Shown here: piece by piece, positions 1 through 8,198 of the stretch
Numbering within the stretch: position 1 is the first letter of the stretch
Layout: every line of letters begins with the position of its first letter
Assembly (NCBI RefSeq): GCF_023555005.1
Contig: NZ_JAMJPJ010000007.1
Span: forward strand, 1 to 64,000
Direction: 5' to 3'
Source of the DNA: Halomonas llamarensis
Lineage (GTDB): Bacteria > Pseudomonadota > Gammaproteobacteria > Pseudomonadales > Halomonadaceae
DNA: 64,000 nt
Notes under the pieces: generated by a model
What the model saw: the letters and a program-made list of their open reading frames with translations, nothing else
What the model was told of the DNA's origin: nothing
The model's database searches: none
Made by a program: the position numbers and the translations under genes

Positions 1-77
1 GAACTCAGTAGTGAAACCGCTCAGCGCCGATGGTAGTGTGGGGCCTCCCCATGCGAGAGTAGGTCATCGTCAGGCAC
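1..77 (+). rRNA. rrf: 5S ribosomal RNA, 3' portion (cut by window edge)
   Basis: The first ~77 bases match the 3' two thirds of a gammaproteobacterial 5S rRNA, including the conserved blocks GCGCCGATGGTAGTGTGGGG and CCCCATGCGAGAGTAGG and the closing CAGGCA. The 5' end is outside the window, so this is the distal end of an rRNA operon read rightward. A strong terminator follows at once. The short ORF that can be read through this stretch is not a gene. Confidence 0.93.
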
Positions 78-84
78 TTATCCG

Positions 85-124
85 AAAAATCCCCCCGGGC
101 TCAGGCCCGGGGGGATTTTTTTTG
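85..124 (+). terminator. Rho-independent terminator of the rRNA operon
   Basis: A near-perfect GC-rich hairpin (stem ATCCCCCCGGGC / GCCCGGGGGGAT, loop TCAG) is followed by a run of eight T. It sits about 8 bases after the 5S end and would terminate the rRNA operon. Confidence 0.93.
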
Positions 125-257
125 TTTTGGATAAAATATCCCTTATATCTCGTTACCTTTTTTAGAAGTGCTCTTGTAGAAATGGGTAGTGGTGAAATGG
201 ATGGGTAGCCGCTATGCTGAAATGTTGATGGCTATATAGCTAACTTGGAGAGGGTAG

Positions 258-449
258 ATGAGCGTACAACTGCTAAAACGATTAATGATGGCAGCTTTGG
301 TTATCTTGCTAGTGGGTGGCTTAGCCGCCTGTGGAGACGATCAAGGGCCCGCTGAGAAGGTGGGAGAGAGCGTTGATGAAAGTATGGAAAGCGCAGGGGA
401 AAGTATGGAAGAGTTGGGAGAAGATATCGAAGAGTCAGCGCAAGAGTAA
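258..449 (+). CDS. Small acidic lipoprotein
   Basis: This 63-residue protein has a lipoprotein signal peptide: KR at 8-9, a hydrophobic stretch at about 11-24, then lipobox LAAC with the lipidated cysteine at 25. The mature part is only ~38 residues, very acidic, and made of loose SMEE/VDES-type heptad-like repeats with no recognisable domain. GGAGAGG precedes the ATG by about 5 bases. The gene stands alone between the rRNA terminator and its own terminator. Small lipoproteins of this GDDQGPAEK type are common in marine gammaproteobacteria, but I know of no assigned function. Confidence 0.78.
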   Translation: MSVQLLKRLMMAALVILLVGGLAACGDDQGPAEKVGESVDESMESAGESMEELGEDIEESAQE

Positions 450-470
450 GCGTTGCACTGATGATAAAGT

Positions 471-498
471 CAAAACAGCCGCTTAAGCGGCTGTTTTG
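471..498 (+). terminator. Rho-independent terminator
   Basis: The inverted repeat CAAAACAGCCGC / GCGGCTGTTTTG is centred on TTAA. With A and T runs on both sides it could work in either direction, and it closes the small lipoprotein gene. Confidence 0.8.
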
Positions 499-540
499 AT
501 ACTGGGCTTCTACTTATAAAGACAATAATGAGGTGTAAAC

Positions 541-1116
541 GTGCGTTTACAGCGTGAGAAGTGTTTACTGCTGATGGTCGATTTTCAAGCCGGATTATTG
601 CCAGTGATTGATGGCGGTGCGCAGGCCATAACAGAAGCGAGCTGGCTCGCTGGCATCGCGCAATTACTTGAAGTGCCGATTTGGCTTACCGAGCAGAATC
701 CGGCAAAGCTGGGTGGCACGGCGCCGCAGCTACTGGATCAGCTCGGAGAGCATCGTGTGTGGCAGAAGGTGCACTTCAGCGTGATGGAAGAGCCCGAATT
801 TCGCAGTGCATTAGCGGTCACCGGCAAAACGCAGATTGTGCTGTGCGGCACTGAAGCGCATATTTGTGTCATGCAAACAGGGCTTGGTCTGCTCGAAGCC
901 GGTTATGAGCTCTACTGGCTCACCGAAGCGGCGGCGAGTCGGCGACAGCGCGAAGCACAACTGGCGCGTGAACGTGCCTGTGCCAACGGTGCAGTTGCGG
1001 TTTCGGCGGATATGGTTGCGTATGAATGGCTGCACCGCTGCGATACCGAGACGTTCAAACAGGCGCACCGGCAGTTTCTGAAACCCCGCTCGGCGCGCCC
1101 GGTCACGTTTAATTAG
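541..1116 (+). CDS. Isochorismatase-family cysteine hydrolase
   Basis: A 191-residue protein of the isochorismatase/nicotinamidase-like fold (YcaC-type subgroup). The catalytic triad is visible: Asp14 in LLMVDFQAG, Lys76 in VWQKVHF and the nucleophile Cys109 in GTEAHICVMQT. The family hydrolyses amides or enol ethers through a thioester; the substrate cannot be read from the sequence. Translation starts at GTG 541, supported by GAGGTG about 5 bases upstream. It is a single gene running tail to tail with yaaA, with only three bases between the two stops. Confidence 0.88.
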   Translation: MRLQREKCLLLMVDFQAGLLPVIDGGAQAITEASWLAGIAQLLEVPIWLTEQNPAKLGGTAPQLLDQLGEHRVWQKVHFSVMEEPEFRSALAVTGKTQIVLCGTEAHICVMQTGLGLLEAGYELYWLTEAAASRRQREAQLARERACANGAVAVSADMVAYEWLHRCDTETFKQAHRQFLKPRSARPVTFN

Positions 1117-1119
1117 AAC

Positions 1120-1905
1120 TTACACGGGGCGGTCTGCTTCTCGGCGGATGAATACGAGGGTGTTGCCCTCGGATGCGGCAGGGGCGAAACGGTACCCCGC
1201 TACATCGAATGCTTTCAGCCCATCCGGGTTGTTGAGCTTTTGACGAATGATCCAGGCGCTCATCAGCCCGCGGGCTTTTTTGGCATAGAAACTGATGATC
1301 TTCACCTTGCCATTCTTCTCGTCTTTGAACACCGGGGTGATGACACGAGCATCGAGTTTTTTCGTGTCTACCGCCTTGAAGTACTCGTTCGAGGCGAGGT
1401 TGACGAGCACTTTGGAGCCACTTGCCGTTATGGTTTCGTTCAGGGCATCGGTCAGTGTGGGTTTCCAATAAGCGTAAAGATCGTTGCCCGCTGGGTTGGG
1501 CAGTTTGGTGCCCATTTCCAAGCGATAGGCTTGAATCAGATCCAGCGGGCGGAGCAGACCGTATAGCCCCGAGAGAATACGTAAGTGTTGCTGAGCAAAG
1601 CGATTTTCCTCTTCGCTGAAGGTATCCGCTTCCAGCCCGGTATACACATCACCTTGAAAAGCCTGCGCCGCCGGTTTGGCCGTTTCAAGCGTGAAGGGCG
1701 GCTGCCACTCGGCAAAGCGCGCCGCGTTTAGCCCCGCGAGCTTATCGCTAATGCCCATCAGTTCACTCAGTTGCTGCAGCGAGTAATCGCGCAAAATATC
1801 GATGAGCACTTGGCTTTGAGCCAGAAAATCCGGCTGGGTCGCTTGGTTGGTGGTTGCCGGTGTTTCAAAATCCAGCGTTTTTGCGGGAGAAATCACGCTT
1901 AGCAT
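1120..1905 (-). CDS. yaaA: Peroxide stress protein YaaA (UPF0246)
   Basis: The 261-residue product is colinear with E. coli YaaA (258 aa). It starts with the signature [14 protein letters not shown] and keeps family blocks such as [26 protein letters not shown] and [11 protein letters not shown]. coli YaaA belongs to the OxyR regulon and lowers free intracellular iron and DNA damage during hydrogen peroxide stress; it is a cytoplasmic DNA-binding fold. GGAGTGCGCC is just upstream of the ATG. No OxyR site could be identified by eye. Confidence 0.95.
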   Translation of the reverse strand: MLSVISPAKTLDFETPATTNQATQPDFLAQSQVLIDILRDYSLQQLSELMGISDKLAGLNAARFAEWQPPFTLETAKPAAQAFQGDVYTGLEADTFSEEENRFAQQHLRILSGLYGLLRPLDLIQAYRLEMGTKLPNPAGNDLYAYWKPTLTDALNETITASGSKVLVNLASNEYFKAVDTKKLDARVITPVFKDEKNGKVKIISFYAKKARGLMSAWIIRQKLNNPDGLKAFDVAGYRFAPAASEGNTLVFIRREADRPV

Positions 1906-1952
1906 GGCGCACTCCTGAGTCTATGTTAGACGCCTGTTGAATCGTACTAATA

Positions 1953-1979
1953 TACCAAACCCCGGCGGTTGCCGGGGCT
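1953..1979 (-). terminator. Probable terminator of tas
   Basis: On the minus strand this reads CCCCGGC-AACC-GCCGGGG followed by TTTGGTATAT. The stem is perfect but the T tract is short. It lies between the tas stop and the yaaA start, so it probably separates the two transcripts. Confidence 0.5.
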
Positions 1980-2023
1980 ATGGGGTTGATAGTCGGGGGC
2001 TGGGCAAGTGTTATGGATAAGTG

Positions 2024-3055
2024 TTATGGGCAAGGGCTAGGCATGCGCCGGTGGATGACGTCGATTGCCTCAAGCACGTCGTCGTTGAGTTTTATGCTTT
2101 CGCTTGCGAGGTTGGTTTCCAGCTGCTCCATGGTGGTAGCACCAATGATATTGCTGGTTAAAAAACTGCGAGAGTTCACAAACGCCAATGACATCTGGGC
2201 CGGGTCAAGATCGTGCTCGCGGGCTAAGTTAACATAAGCTTGGGTGGCGGCTTCCGCTTCGGGAGAGGTGTAGCGCTTAAAGCGCTCAAAAAGGGTTAAG
2301 CGCCCCTTGGGTGGTTTGGCACCGTTGAGGTATTTGCCCGAAAGCACGCCAAACCCAAGCGGCGAATACGCGAGCAAGCCGACATCCTCACGCTGGGCGA
2401 CCTCCGCAAGCCCCACCTCAAAGCTGCGGTTGAGCAGGTTATACGGATTTTGCACCGACGCGACACGCGGTAGTCCTAGACGATCAGCGAGCCCAAGCGA
2501 TTTCATCACGCCCCATGGCGTGTCGTTGGAAAGACCAATGGCGCGCACTTTGCCCGCATCGACTAACTCTTTTAGGGCGGAGAGCGTCTCTTCTAGCGGC
2601 GTCGCATCTTCATCCTCGTGATGGACATAGCCGAGCTTGCCGAAGAAATTGGTGTTGCGATCCGGCCAGTGGAGTTGATAGAGATCGACGTAATCGGTCT
2701 GAAGCCGCTTTAGGCTTTCATCCATCGCTTGGTGAAGGTGATCACGGGTCAGACGGGGCCCGCCACGAATGTGGTCTAGACCTGGCCCTGATGCTTTGCT
2801 GGCAATGATGACATCATCGCGAGCGCCGCGCTGCTTCAGCCACGTGCCGATATAGCGCTCAGTCAGCCCTTGAGTTTCCGCTTTAGGCGGTACCGGGTAC
2901 ATTTCGGCGGTGTCGATAAAATTGATACCGAACGCGATGGCGCGATCAAGTTGCTCATGGGCATCGGCCTCGCTGTTTTGCTCGCCAAACGTCATGGTGC
3001 CTAGACAGAGTCGGCTGACTTCCATGCCTGTTCTGCCAAGAGGTCGCGTTTGCAT
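2024..3055 (-). CDS. tas: NADP(H)-dependent aldo-keto reductase Tas
   Basis: A 343-residue aldo-keto reductase closely matching E. coli Tas along its length, including the diagnostic GTMTFGEQNSEADAHEQLD and DTAEMYPVPPKAETQGLTE blocks. The catalytic tetrad is visible: Asp and Tyr in DTAEMYP, Lys in IIASKASG and His in LYQLHWP. It is a TIM-barrel cytosolic enzyme that reduces carbonyls with NADPH; the physiological substrate is not settled for the family. The E. coli gene was named for suppressing tyrosine auxotrophy. It is monocistronic, with GGAGA shortly upstream of the ATG. Confidence 0.93.
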   Translation of the reverse strand: MQTRPLGRTGMEVSRLCLGTMTFGEQNSEADAHEQLDRAIAFGINFIDTAEMYPVPPKAETQGLTERYIGTWLKQRGARDDVIIASKASGPGLDHIRGGPRLTRDHLHQAMDESLKRLQTDYVDLYQLHWPDRNTNFFGKLGYVHHEDEDATPLEETLSALKELVDAGKVRAIGLSNDTPWGVMKSLGLADRLGLPRVASVQNPYNLLNRSFEVGLAEVAQREDVGLLAYSPLGFGVLSGKYLNGAKPPKGRLTLFERFKRYTSPEAEAATQAYVNLAREHDLDPAQMSLAFVNSRSFLTSNIIGATTMEQLETNLASESIKLNDDVLEAIDVIHRRMPSPCP

Positions 3056-3273
3056 CGTGCTCTCCTTATTGAGATCAAATCATCATTGATGACGGGCATG
3101 TTAGCGAGGCCCCAGCAAAGCAGCAAATCCTTGGGGTTGAGTCAACGCTAAGGCAGGCGTATGCTTGCCAGCCCATCCAGCCTGCATACGCTGGATTCTT
3201 TAGGGTTAGGCTGCTAATCATCATTGGTATGGCGGCCTTTCCGAGGTTAACTCATCAGCCAAGGTGGTCTGCC

Positions 3274-3771
3274 ATGCCAGAGGCATCATCTTTGTTTACT
3301 CGGTTTGAATACCGTGTCGCTGACCGGTTATTTCATACCCGTTGGCTACTCCCGCGTTCGCCACGCACTCAGCGCCTTACCCTGCGCTTGTTTAAGCGCT
3401 GTGCAGAGGCAGGGCACCCCGATGCGCTCTCTGTTTACGGGCACATGCTGTTTCATCGCAGCTCATCGCCCCAGGACAAAGCACGCGGTGCACGCTATGT
3501 TGTGGAAGCGGCGCATGCGGGTGATTTAAAGGCGCAGTATCAAGTTGCAAAGATCTATGAGTACGGTTGTGCACAGTATCCTCGCCGGGACGAGTACGCC
3601 GTCACGTGGTACGCGCGAGCCGCAGAGGCTGGCCACTACCTTGCTGCAGAAAGACTGGCGCGCGCCTATCGCCAGGGTGAGCTAGGATTAGCCTTGGATA
3701 CTGAGCAAGCTGCATTTTGGCAAAACCTAGCCGATCAGCGCGCTACACTGCCAACGCCCGCAACGGCTTAG
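3274..3771 (+). CDS. Sel1-like repeat protein
   Basis: A 165-residue protein built of about three Sel1-like (TPR-like) helical repeats, recognisable from AEAGHPDALSVYGHMLFH, AHAGDLKAQYQVAKIYEYG and AEAGHYLAAERLARAYRQGE. Such repeats form a superhelical protein-binding scaffold. No signal peptide or catalytic domain is seen, so it is probably a cytoplasmic adaptor. The ATG at 3274 is preferred because AGGTGG lies 6 bases upstream; an in-frame ATG at 3229 would add 15 residues but lacks a site. The partner is unknown. Confidence 0.78.
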   Translation: MPEASSLFTRFEYRVADRLFHTRWLLPRSPRTQRLTLRLFKRCAEAGHPDALSVYGHMLFHRSSSPQDKARGARYVVEAAHAGDLKAQYQVAKIYEYGCAQYPRRDEYAVTWYARAAEAGHYLAAERLARAYRQGELGLALDTEQAAFWQNLADQRATLPTPATA

Positions 3772-3834
3772 CGTGCACGCACGTTTTCAACTGACGATGA
3801 CCAAACGGCGTGTTTTGACCAGACGACGTGTTAC

Positions 3835-4359
3835 GTGGGGAAGCCTGTGCCCGAAACGCTACCGACAGTGCTAGATATTGAAGCGTCCGGGTTCGGGCGT
3901 GGCAGCTATCCGATCGAGGTGGGTATCGCCCGTGCGGACGGTAGTTGTTGTGCGTTTTTGATCCAGCCGCTGGAAGAGTGGACGCATTGGGACCCCAAGG
4001 CGGAGCTTTTGCACGGTATCTCCCGCGACCGATTGCAGCGCGAAGGGCATCCAGTACGCCAGGTGGCGGTCTGGATCAACGACGAACTTAGTTCGATAGG
4101 CAAGGCGTACAGCGACAGTTGGGGCTATGACAATACCTGGCTGTCGCTGCTATTCCACCATGCAGGCATTATTCCTGGATTTCGACTGGAAGCGCTGCGC
4201 ATTTTGCTTAATGAGACGCAGCTAGGGCTTTGGAGCGATACAAAAGAAGCGATTATTGGCGAACAAGGTATTCACCGTCATCGTGCAAGCGAAGATGCGC
4301 GCTTATTACAGCTGACCTTCGCCCGCACCCGAGCGCTGAGCAACCCATACGCCTCTTAA
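3835..4359 (+). CDS. DnaQ-like (DEDDh) 3'-5' exonuclease family protein
   Basis: The 174 residues form a single exonuclease domain with all acidic motifs visible: ExoI as LDIEASGFG (Asp14, Glu16), ExoII with Asp in GYDNTWLSLLF and ExoIII as HRASEDA (the HxAxxDA pattern). These residues bind two metal ions and remove nucleotides from 3' ends of DNA or RNA. There is no polymerase or accessory domain, so this is not DnaQ itself. Similar stand-alone proteins are often annotated as 3'-5' exonucleases of unknown substrate. Start is GTG 3835, with GTG 3847 as an alternative. Confidence 0.82.
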   Translation: MGKPVPETLPTVLDIEASGFGRGSYPIEVGIARADGSCCAFLIQPLEEWTHWDPKAELLHGISRDRLQREGHPVRQVAVWINDELSSIGKAYSDSWGYDNTWLSLLFHHAGIIPGFRLEALRILLNETQLGLWSDTKEAIIGEQGIHRHRASEDARLLQLTFARTRALSNPYAS

Positions 4360-4390
4360 TACCTGAACTTTCCTAGCGCTTGTACCGGTA

Positions 4391-5365
4391 TCAATCAGCA
4401 TCTGCGGTAACGGCGAGCAAAATCTTGCCGGTATTGGCGTCTTTCCGCATATAGGCGTGGGCTTCATCCACGGCTTGAATCGGCCAACTGCGGTCGATTT
4501 GCGACGTAATCTCGCTATTGGCAATACGCGGCCAAACGTACTGGTAGAGAGCGTCCATTATCTCGCCTTTAGCGGCAGCCGACTTTGCGCGCAGCGTTGA
4601 GCCAATAAAGCGCTGGCGTTTCATGAGCATTCGGCTCATGTCTAAGGTGGCGCTACGCCCGCCCATGATGCCGATCAGCACTAACCGTCCGTCGGCGTTG
4701 AGTACCTTTTGGTTGTCGGCAAGATAGCTTGCCCCCACCGGGTCAAGAATGGCATCCGCGCCGCCCCAAGCTTTTACCGCCTCGACAAAGCTGCCGTCGT
4801 GGCGATTCCAGCCATCGCTGGCACCGAGCTTGCGGCAGGCTTGAAGTTTTTCCTGGCTGCCGACCGTGACAAAGCAGGGGTGGCCGAAGGCGCGGCAAAG
4901 CTGAATGGCCGCCGTTCCAACGCCGCTGGCACCGGCATGAAGGAGTACGCGTTCTCCCTGCTGCAACGCACCTTCCATAAACAGGTTCAACCAAGCAGTT
5001 GCGAACACTTCCGGCAGCGCCGCTCCCTCGCGGAGACTAATGCCTTCCGGCAGCGGTAGCACTTGGCGCGCATCGACCACAACCTCTTCGGCATAGCCGC
5101 CACCGGCTAGCAGCGCACATACGTCGTCACCGGGTTTAAGATGCGTCACGTTATCGCCGACATGCGTAATCGTGCCGCTGACTTCGAGCCCCAGGGTACC
5201 CGTCACGCCGGGCGGTGGCGGGTAGTGCCCCGCGCGCTGCATGAGATCCGCGCGATTTACCCCTGCCCAGGCAACTCGTAGGCGGACTTCATCGGTGTCT
5301 GGTCCGCTCGGTGTGGCGGTTTTCTGCCAGTAGGCGTTCTGATCGGCAAACTCTACCGCGTACAT
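4391..5365 (-). CDS. NAD(P)H quinone oxidoreductase, PIG3 family
   Basis: A 324-residue zinc-free medium-chain reductase. The GroES-like N half contains AGVNRADLMQRAGHYPPPPG, typical of the TP53I3/PIG3 subfamily, and the Rossmann half contains the NADPH-binding loop HAGASGVGTAAIQLC. The structural and catalytic zinc cysteines of alcohol dehydrogenases are absent. Members reduce quinones by one electron with NADPH in the cytosol. It ends 33 bases before the next gene upstream on the same strand (5399-5941), so the two may be co-transcribed. Confidence 0.9.
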   Translation of the reverse strand: MYAVEFADQNAYWQKTATPSGPDTDEVRLRVAWAGVNRADLMQRAGHYPPPPGVTGTLGLEVSGTITHVGDNVTHLKPGDDVCALLAGGGYAEEVVVDARQVLPLPEGISLREGAALPEVFATAWLNLFMEGALQQGERVLLHAGASGVGTAAIQLCRAFGHPCFVTVGSQEKLQACRKLGASDGWNRHDGSFVEAVKAWGGADAILDPVGASYLADNQKVLNADGRLVLIGIMGGRSATLDMSRMLMKRQRFIGSTLRAKSAAAKGEIMDALYQYVWPRIANSEITSQIDRSWPIQAVDEAHAYMRKDANTGKILLAVTADAD

Positions 5366-5398
5366 AGCACTCTCCCGGTTAACGCGTTTTTGACAGGG

Positions 5399-5941
5399 TT
5401 ACAGCTGAGCTTCGATAGCGTCAAGCAAGTCGCTGATCACTTCGGCGTCAAGTAGCATCTCGCGGGTGGTAGCGCCCAGAAAACCATGACTCACTGTGTT
5501 ATCTAAAAACGTCAGTAACGGTGAGTAGAAGTCGTTGATGTTTAGAAGGCCCATCGGCTTGTCGTGCAGGCCCAGATAACCCCAGGTCCAGATTTCAAAC
5601 AACTCTTCAAAAGTGCCGATGCCGCCGGGCAGGGCGATAAACCCATCGGCTTGGGAAGCCATGGTGGCTTTGCGTTCGTGCATGTCGTGCACGCGAATCA
5701 GCTCGGTGAGGTCGAAGTGGGCCTGCTCACGCTCGACGAGGTGGTCGGGCATCACGCCGATGGCCTTACCGCCTGCCTCTAATACCGCATTGGCCAGCTC
5801 GCCCATCAGGCCAATTCGTGCGCCGCCGTAGACTAACGTGTGGCCGCGCTTGGCAAGCGCTGTGCCGAGTTCAATCGCAGCGTGGCGAAATTCCGGGCTG
5901 TTGCCGGGGCGCGAGCCGAGGTAAACGCAAAGTCGTGCCAT
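5399..5941 (-). CDS. LOG-family (TIGR00730) Rossmann-fold nucleosidase
   Basis: A 180-residue protein with the LOG/YvdD signature PGGIGTFEELFEIWTWGYLGLH (nucleotide-binding PGGxGTxxE) and the N-terminal VYLGSRPG and GLMGELANA blocks. Characterised members cleave cytokinin riboside 5'-monophosphate or AMP to free base and ribose 5-phosphate. In bacteria without cytokinins the physiological substrate is uncertain. It lies upstream of the quinone oxidoreductase and downstream of DUF501, all on the minus strand with short gaps. Confidence 0.9.
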   Translation of the reverse strand: MARLCVYLGSRPGNSPEFRHAAIELGTALAKRGHTLVYGGARIGLMGELANAVLEAGGKAIGVMPDHLVEREQAHFDLTELIRVHDMHERKATMASQADGFIALPGGIGTFEELFEIWTWGYLGLHDKPMGLLNINDFYSPLLTFLDNTVSHGFLGATTREMLLDAEVISDLLDAIEAQL

Positions 5942-5979
5942 GCAACGTATCCTTTAACGGTGGTCCTGTCGCTGCCCCA

Positions 5980-6501
5980 TTACGGTAGGCAGCGGTCAAT
6001 CTGGTGGGTATCGTCCATCCACTGGCCGATGGCGTTATGACGGCCTAAGTGGTGGGCGTATTGGGTATGCAGGCAGCGCACCTGATTCCAATTGGTGATG
6101 CCGCCGATCCCCCGCTCAGTGAGTACGTTTTCATAGCCGCGTTGAACGACGTTGGCCTTTTGTGCATCGTTCATGTGTTGCCAGCGCTCATCGACGTAGT
6201 CGCGATGGCTCTGGTGATACGCAGCGAGAAAGTCGGCGTCTTCCTGTAGACGCTTTTCTAACGCTTTGATTACGCCGGCGGCCTCAAGGTGGGAGATGGC
6301 CACCTTGAGGCGCTCGGAGCTGAGCCAGTAGAGCGTCGGAAAGGGCTTGCCGTCGACAATCGGTGCCATGCGCAGTACTAGCGGTGTGCCTTCGCCGTCA
6401 GTGGCGGCGACCGCCTCGATACCTCGCGGGGCGCGGCCAAGCTGTTGGGCAATCATCTCCAACTCACTTGGGGTAGGCGGGTGGTTGGTGCGAATAATCA
6501 T
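5980..6501 (-). CDS. DUF501 family protein
   Basis: A 173-residue soluble protein of the DUF501 family, recognised from QLGRAPRGIEAVAA, PFPTLYWLSSERLKVAI and the C-terminal GIGGITNWNQVRCLHTQYAHHLG. The conserved N, C and H residues in the last block suggest a catalytic or metal site, but no activity is established for the family. It lies 9 bases downstream of the small gene at 6511-6804 and probably shares its transcript. Confidence 0.85.
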   Translation of the reverse strand: MIIRTNHPPTPSELEMIAQQLGRAPRGIEAVAATDGEGTPLVLRMAPIVDGKPFPTLYWLSSERLKVAISHLEAAGVIKALEKRLQEDADFLAAYHQSHRDYVDERWQHMNDAQKANVVQRGYENVLTERGIGGITNWNQVRCLHTQYAHHLGRHNAIGQWMDDTHQIDRCLP

Positions 6502-6510
6502 CGGGTGGCG

Positions 6511-6804
6511 CTAATCCTGAACAAATTTGGTGGAACGGCCCACGGCGCGAAAGAAGCAGCGGTTGAGCTGTTCGGGAGTGGCGACATAGCCCCACGTGTG
6601 TTCGCTATACTCAGCAGCGCGAGCCATCAGCACTTCATAGAGCCGATTGAACGGCGCATCATAATCGTAGGGGTCGGCGCCGGATAACCGAATGTGTGGA
6701 TAGTCGGCGAAGCGCTCGATAAAGTAGCGCTCCAAGTCCGCTTCCACGGCTTTATGCTGCTCGGTGTCATCCGGGTCTATCCAGAGATTGTAGCGGATTG
6801 CCAT
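6511..6804 (-). CDS. Conserved hypothetical protein
   Basis: A 97-residue soluble protein rich in Tyr and charged residues, starting MAIRYNLWIDPDD and with a motif-like ADPYDYDAPFNRLYEVL. No domain is recognised. Its support as a real gene is a good upstream site (GAGAGCC before the ATG), codon use like its neighbours and tight spacing: 9 bases to DUF501 downstream and 36 bases from the thioesterase gene upstream, all on the minus strand. Confidence 0.65.
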   Translation of the reverse strand: MAIRYNLWIDPDDTEQHKAVEADLERYFIERFADYPHIRLSGADPYDYDAPFNRLYEVLMARAAEYSEHTWGYVATPEQLNRCFFRAVGRSTKFVQD

Positions 6805-6840
6805 AAGGCTCTCTCCGTTGGCCCGGCGTGCGGGCGTGTG

Positions 6841-7242
6841 TCACTCAGGCGCGTCGTGAAGGTGCGCTTCAAGTGCCTTACGCAGACCACCTTCAATAGG
6901 CATAGCGCACTTGGCCTGATGATCATATTGTACCAAGACCGTGTGACCGAGGTTAGCGAGCGTTCCGTGCTGGCGAGCCTCTTGCGTCACGGTAAAGGAG
7001 CTATTACCCAAGCGCGTCAGGTAGGTCCGTAATTCGATATCGTGGCCGTAAAACAGTTCGGCGCGGTAATCGATCTCCATGCGCGCCATGATCAGCCGCC
7101 ACTCGCTAGGGTTCAAGTTCGGCGTGAAAAGTTTGAAAAGGTCATTGCGTGCGAGTTCAAACCACGCCGGCAAGCGGGTGTTGTTGATATGCCCTAAGGC
7201 GTCAGTATCGTAGAACGCAGGCTCAATGGTACGAGTAAACAT
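6841..7242 (-). CDS. Acyl-CoA thioesterase, 4HBT/YbgC-like hotdog fold
   Basis: A 133-residue single hotdog domain. The catalytic motif of the 4-hydroxybenzoyl-CoA thioesterase family is clear near the N terminus (FYDTDALGHINN, Asp13 as the catalytic acid), followed by the usual MEIDYRAELFYGHDIEL strand block. It would hydrolyse acyl-CoA thioesters in the cytosol; substrate range is unknown. It appears to be the first gene of a minus-strand run (thioesterase, hypothetical, DUF501, LOG protein, quinone oxidoreductase). Its upstream region consists of three 13-bp tandem repeats, the last of which runs into the AGGAG ribosome-binding site. Confidence 0.87.
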   Translation of the reverse strand: MFTRTIEPAFYDTDALGHINNTRLPAWFELARNDLFKLFTPNLNPSEWRLIMARMEIDYRAELFYGHDIELRTYLTRLGNSSFTVTQEARQHGTLANLGHTVLVQYDHQAKCAMPIEGGLRKALEAHLHDAPE

Positions 7243-7250
7243 CGCGGCTC

Positions 7251-7289
7251 CTGTTTATATAGGCTGTTTATATAGACTGTTTTTATAAG
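7251..7289. repeat. Three 13-bp tandem repeats upstream of the thioesterase gene
   Basis: CTGTTTATATAGG, CTGTTTATATAGA and CTGTTTTTATAAG follow one another without gaps (7251-7263, 7264-7276, 7277-7289). Read on the minus strand each unit contains a TATA-rich core and ends AAACAG, and the last copy contributes to ACAGGAG just before the start codon at 7242. Confidence 0.85.
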
Positions 7290-7365
7290 CTAGTCTTGAA
7301 GTTTTTTATCATTGAGTGTTGCTTACTTAGCATTCACCCAAGCAAACGCTTGGTCAAGTGTTTGC

Positions 7366-8178
7366 TCAGGCCGCCAGGCGGCGATTGGCCCACCACTGCT
7401 GCACACGCATCCATCCCACAAGCCACAGCGTGGCGACGGCAAAACCCGCCAGTGTGCCGACGGCCAAGCCCCACGGCTCATAGGTGAGCGAAACGCACAG
7501 GGTGTAACTTAACAGCGCGCCAAGCCCCATCGGGTAGTGCTTGATCACCGTCGCTGCAGGGGCAGCGCCGTACGACGCATGCAGAATCAACAAAAAGGGC
7601 AGCATGGTCACCGGGAAAGCCGCCAGCGTGCCCGCCCAGGCAGCGGGCACCATGTGCGCGAGTGCTGTGATGATAAAAATCATCAGCGTGGCAAGCCCGG
7701 CGCGAAAGGCAAGCGCCAACCATGAAAATGCGCCGCTGGCGTTAACACGCGCTTCCGGTACGCGGCGATAAAGCCAGGTGAACAGGACAATGGCCGCGAG
7801 TGTAACCAGCGTGCCGCTGACGCGAGTAAACTCGAACTGCGAAAGCACTCCGCCGACCACAAGCCAAGCGGCTAAACCGCCCGCACACCCGGTTAAAACG
7901 CCCATGGGGCCGTCCTGCCGGCCGCACAGCAAATAGCCACCGCCTAGCGCCAGTGTGGCGGTAAAGCCCGCTAGCGTATGCACGGCGCTTTGGGTGGCAA
8001 ACATCGGGGAAATTTCCAGCCCGATGAAAAAGAGCGCTAATGCCGTGCCGAGCGGATAACCGGCCAATAGCCCCGCCACCCGCGGGCTTACCCTCACCGC
8101 GACGGCACCAAGCCCGAGCACCAACCCAATGGAAACCAATAGCTTAGCCAGCTGCCAAATCAGCGGAACTTCTGTCAT
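7366..8178 (-). CDS. Polytopic membrane protein with internal duplication
   Basis: A 270-residue integral membrane protein with about eight hydrophobic segments. The two halves look like a tandem duplication: VAGLLAGYPLGTALALFFIGLE near residues 32-53 resembles WAGTLAAFPVTMLPFLLILH near 180-200, each a Gly-rich helix with a Pro after an aromatic residue, a layout reminiscent of small GlpM/DUF3147-like proteins and of dual-topology transporter repeats. AAGGATAAATA precedes the ATG. No transport signature is recognised, so the substrate and function are unknown. Confidence 0.75.
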   Translation of the reverse strand: MTEVPLIWQLAKLLVSIGLVLGLGAVAVRVSPRVAGLLAGYPLGTALALFFIGLEISPMFATQSAVHTLAGFTATLALGGGYLLCGRQDGPMGVLTGCAGGLAAWLVVGGVLSQFEFTRVSGTLVTLAAIVLFTWLYRRVPEARVNASGAFSWLALAFRAGLATLMIFIITALAHMVPAAWAGTLAAFPVTMLPFLLILHASYGAAPAATVIKHYPMGLGALLSYTLCVSLTYEPWGLAVGTLAGFAVATLWLVGWMRVQQWWANRRLAA

Positions 8179-8198
8179 TATTTATCCTTACCTTGCGA

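Noticed and set aside
11-208. 65-codon ORF over the 5S rRNA end
   Set aside because: Runs through rRNA and its terminator; not protein coding.
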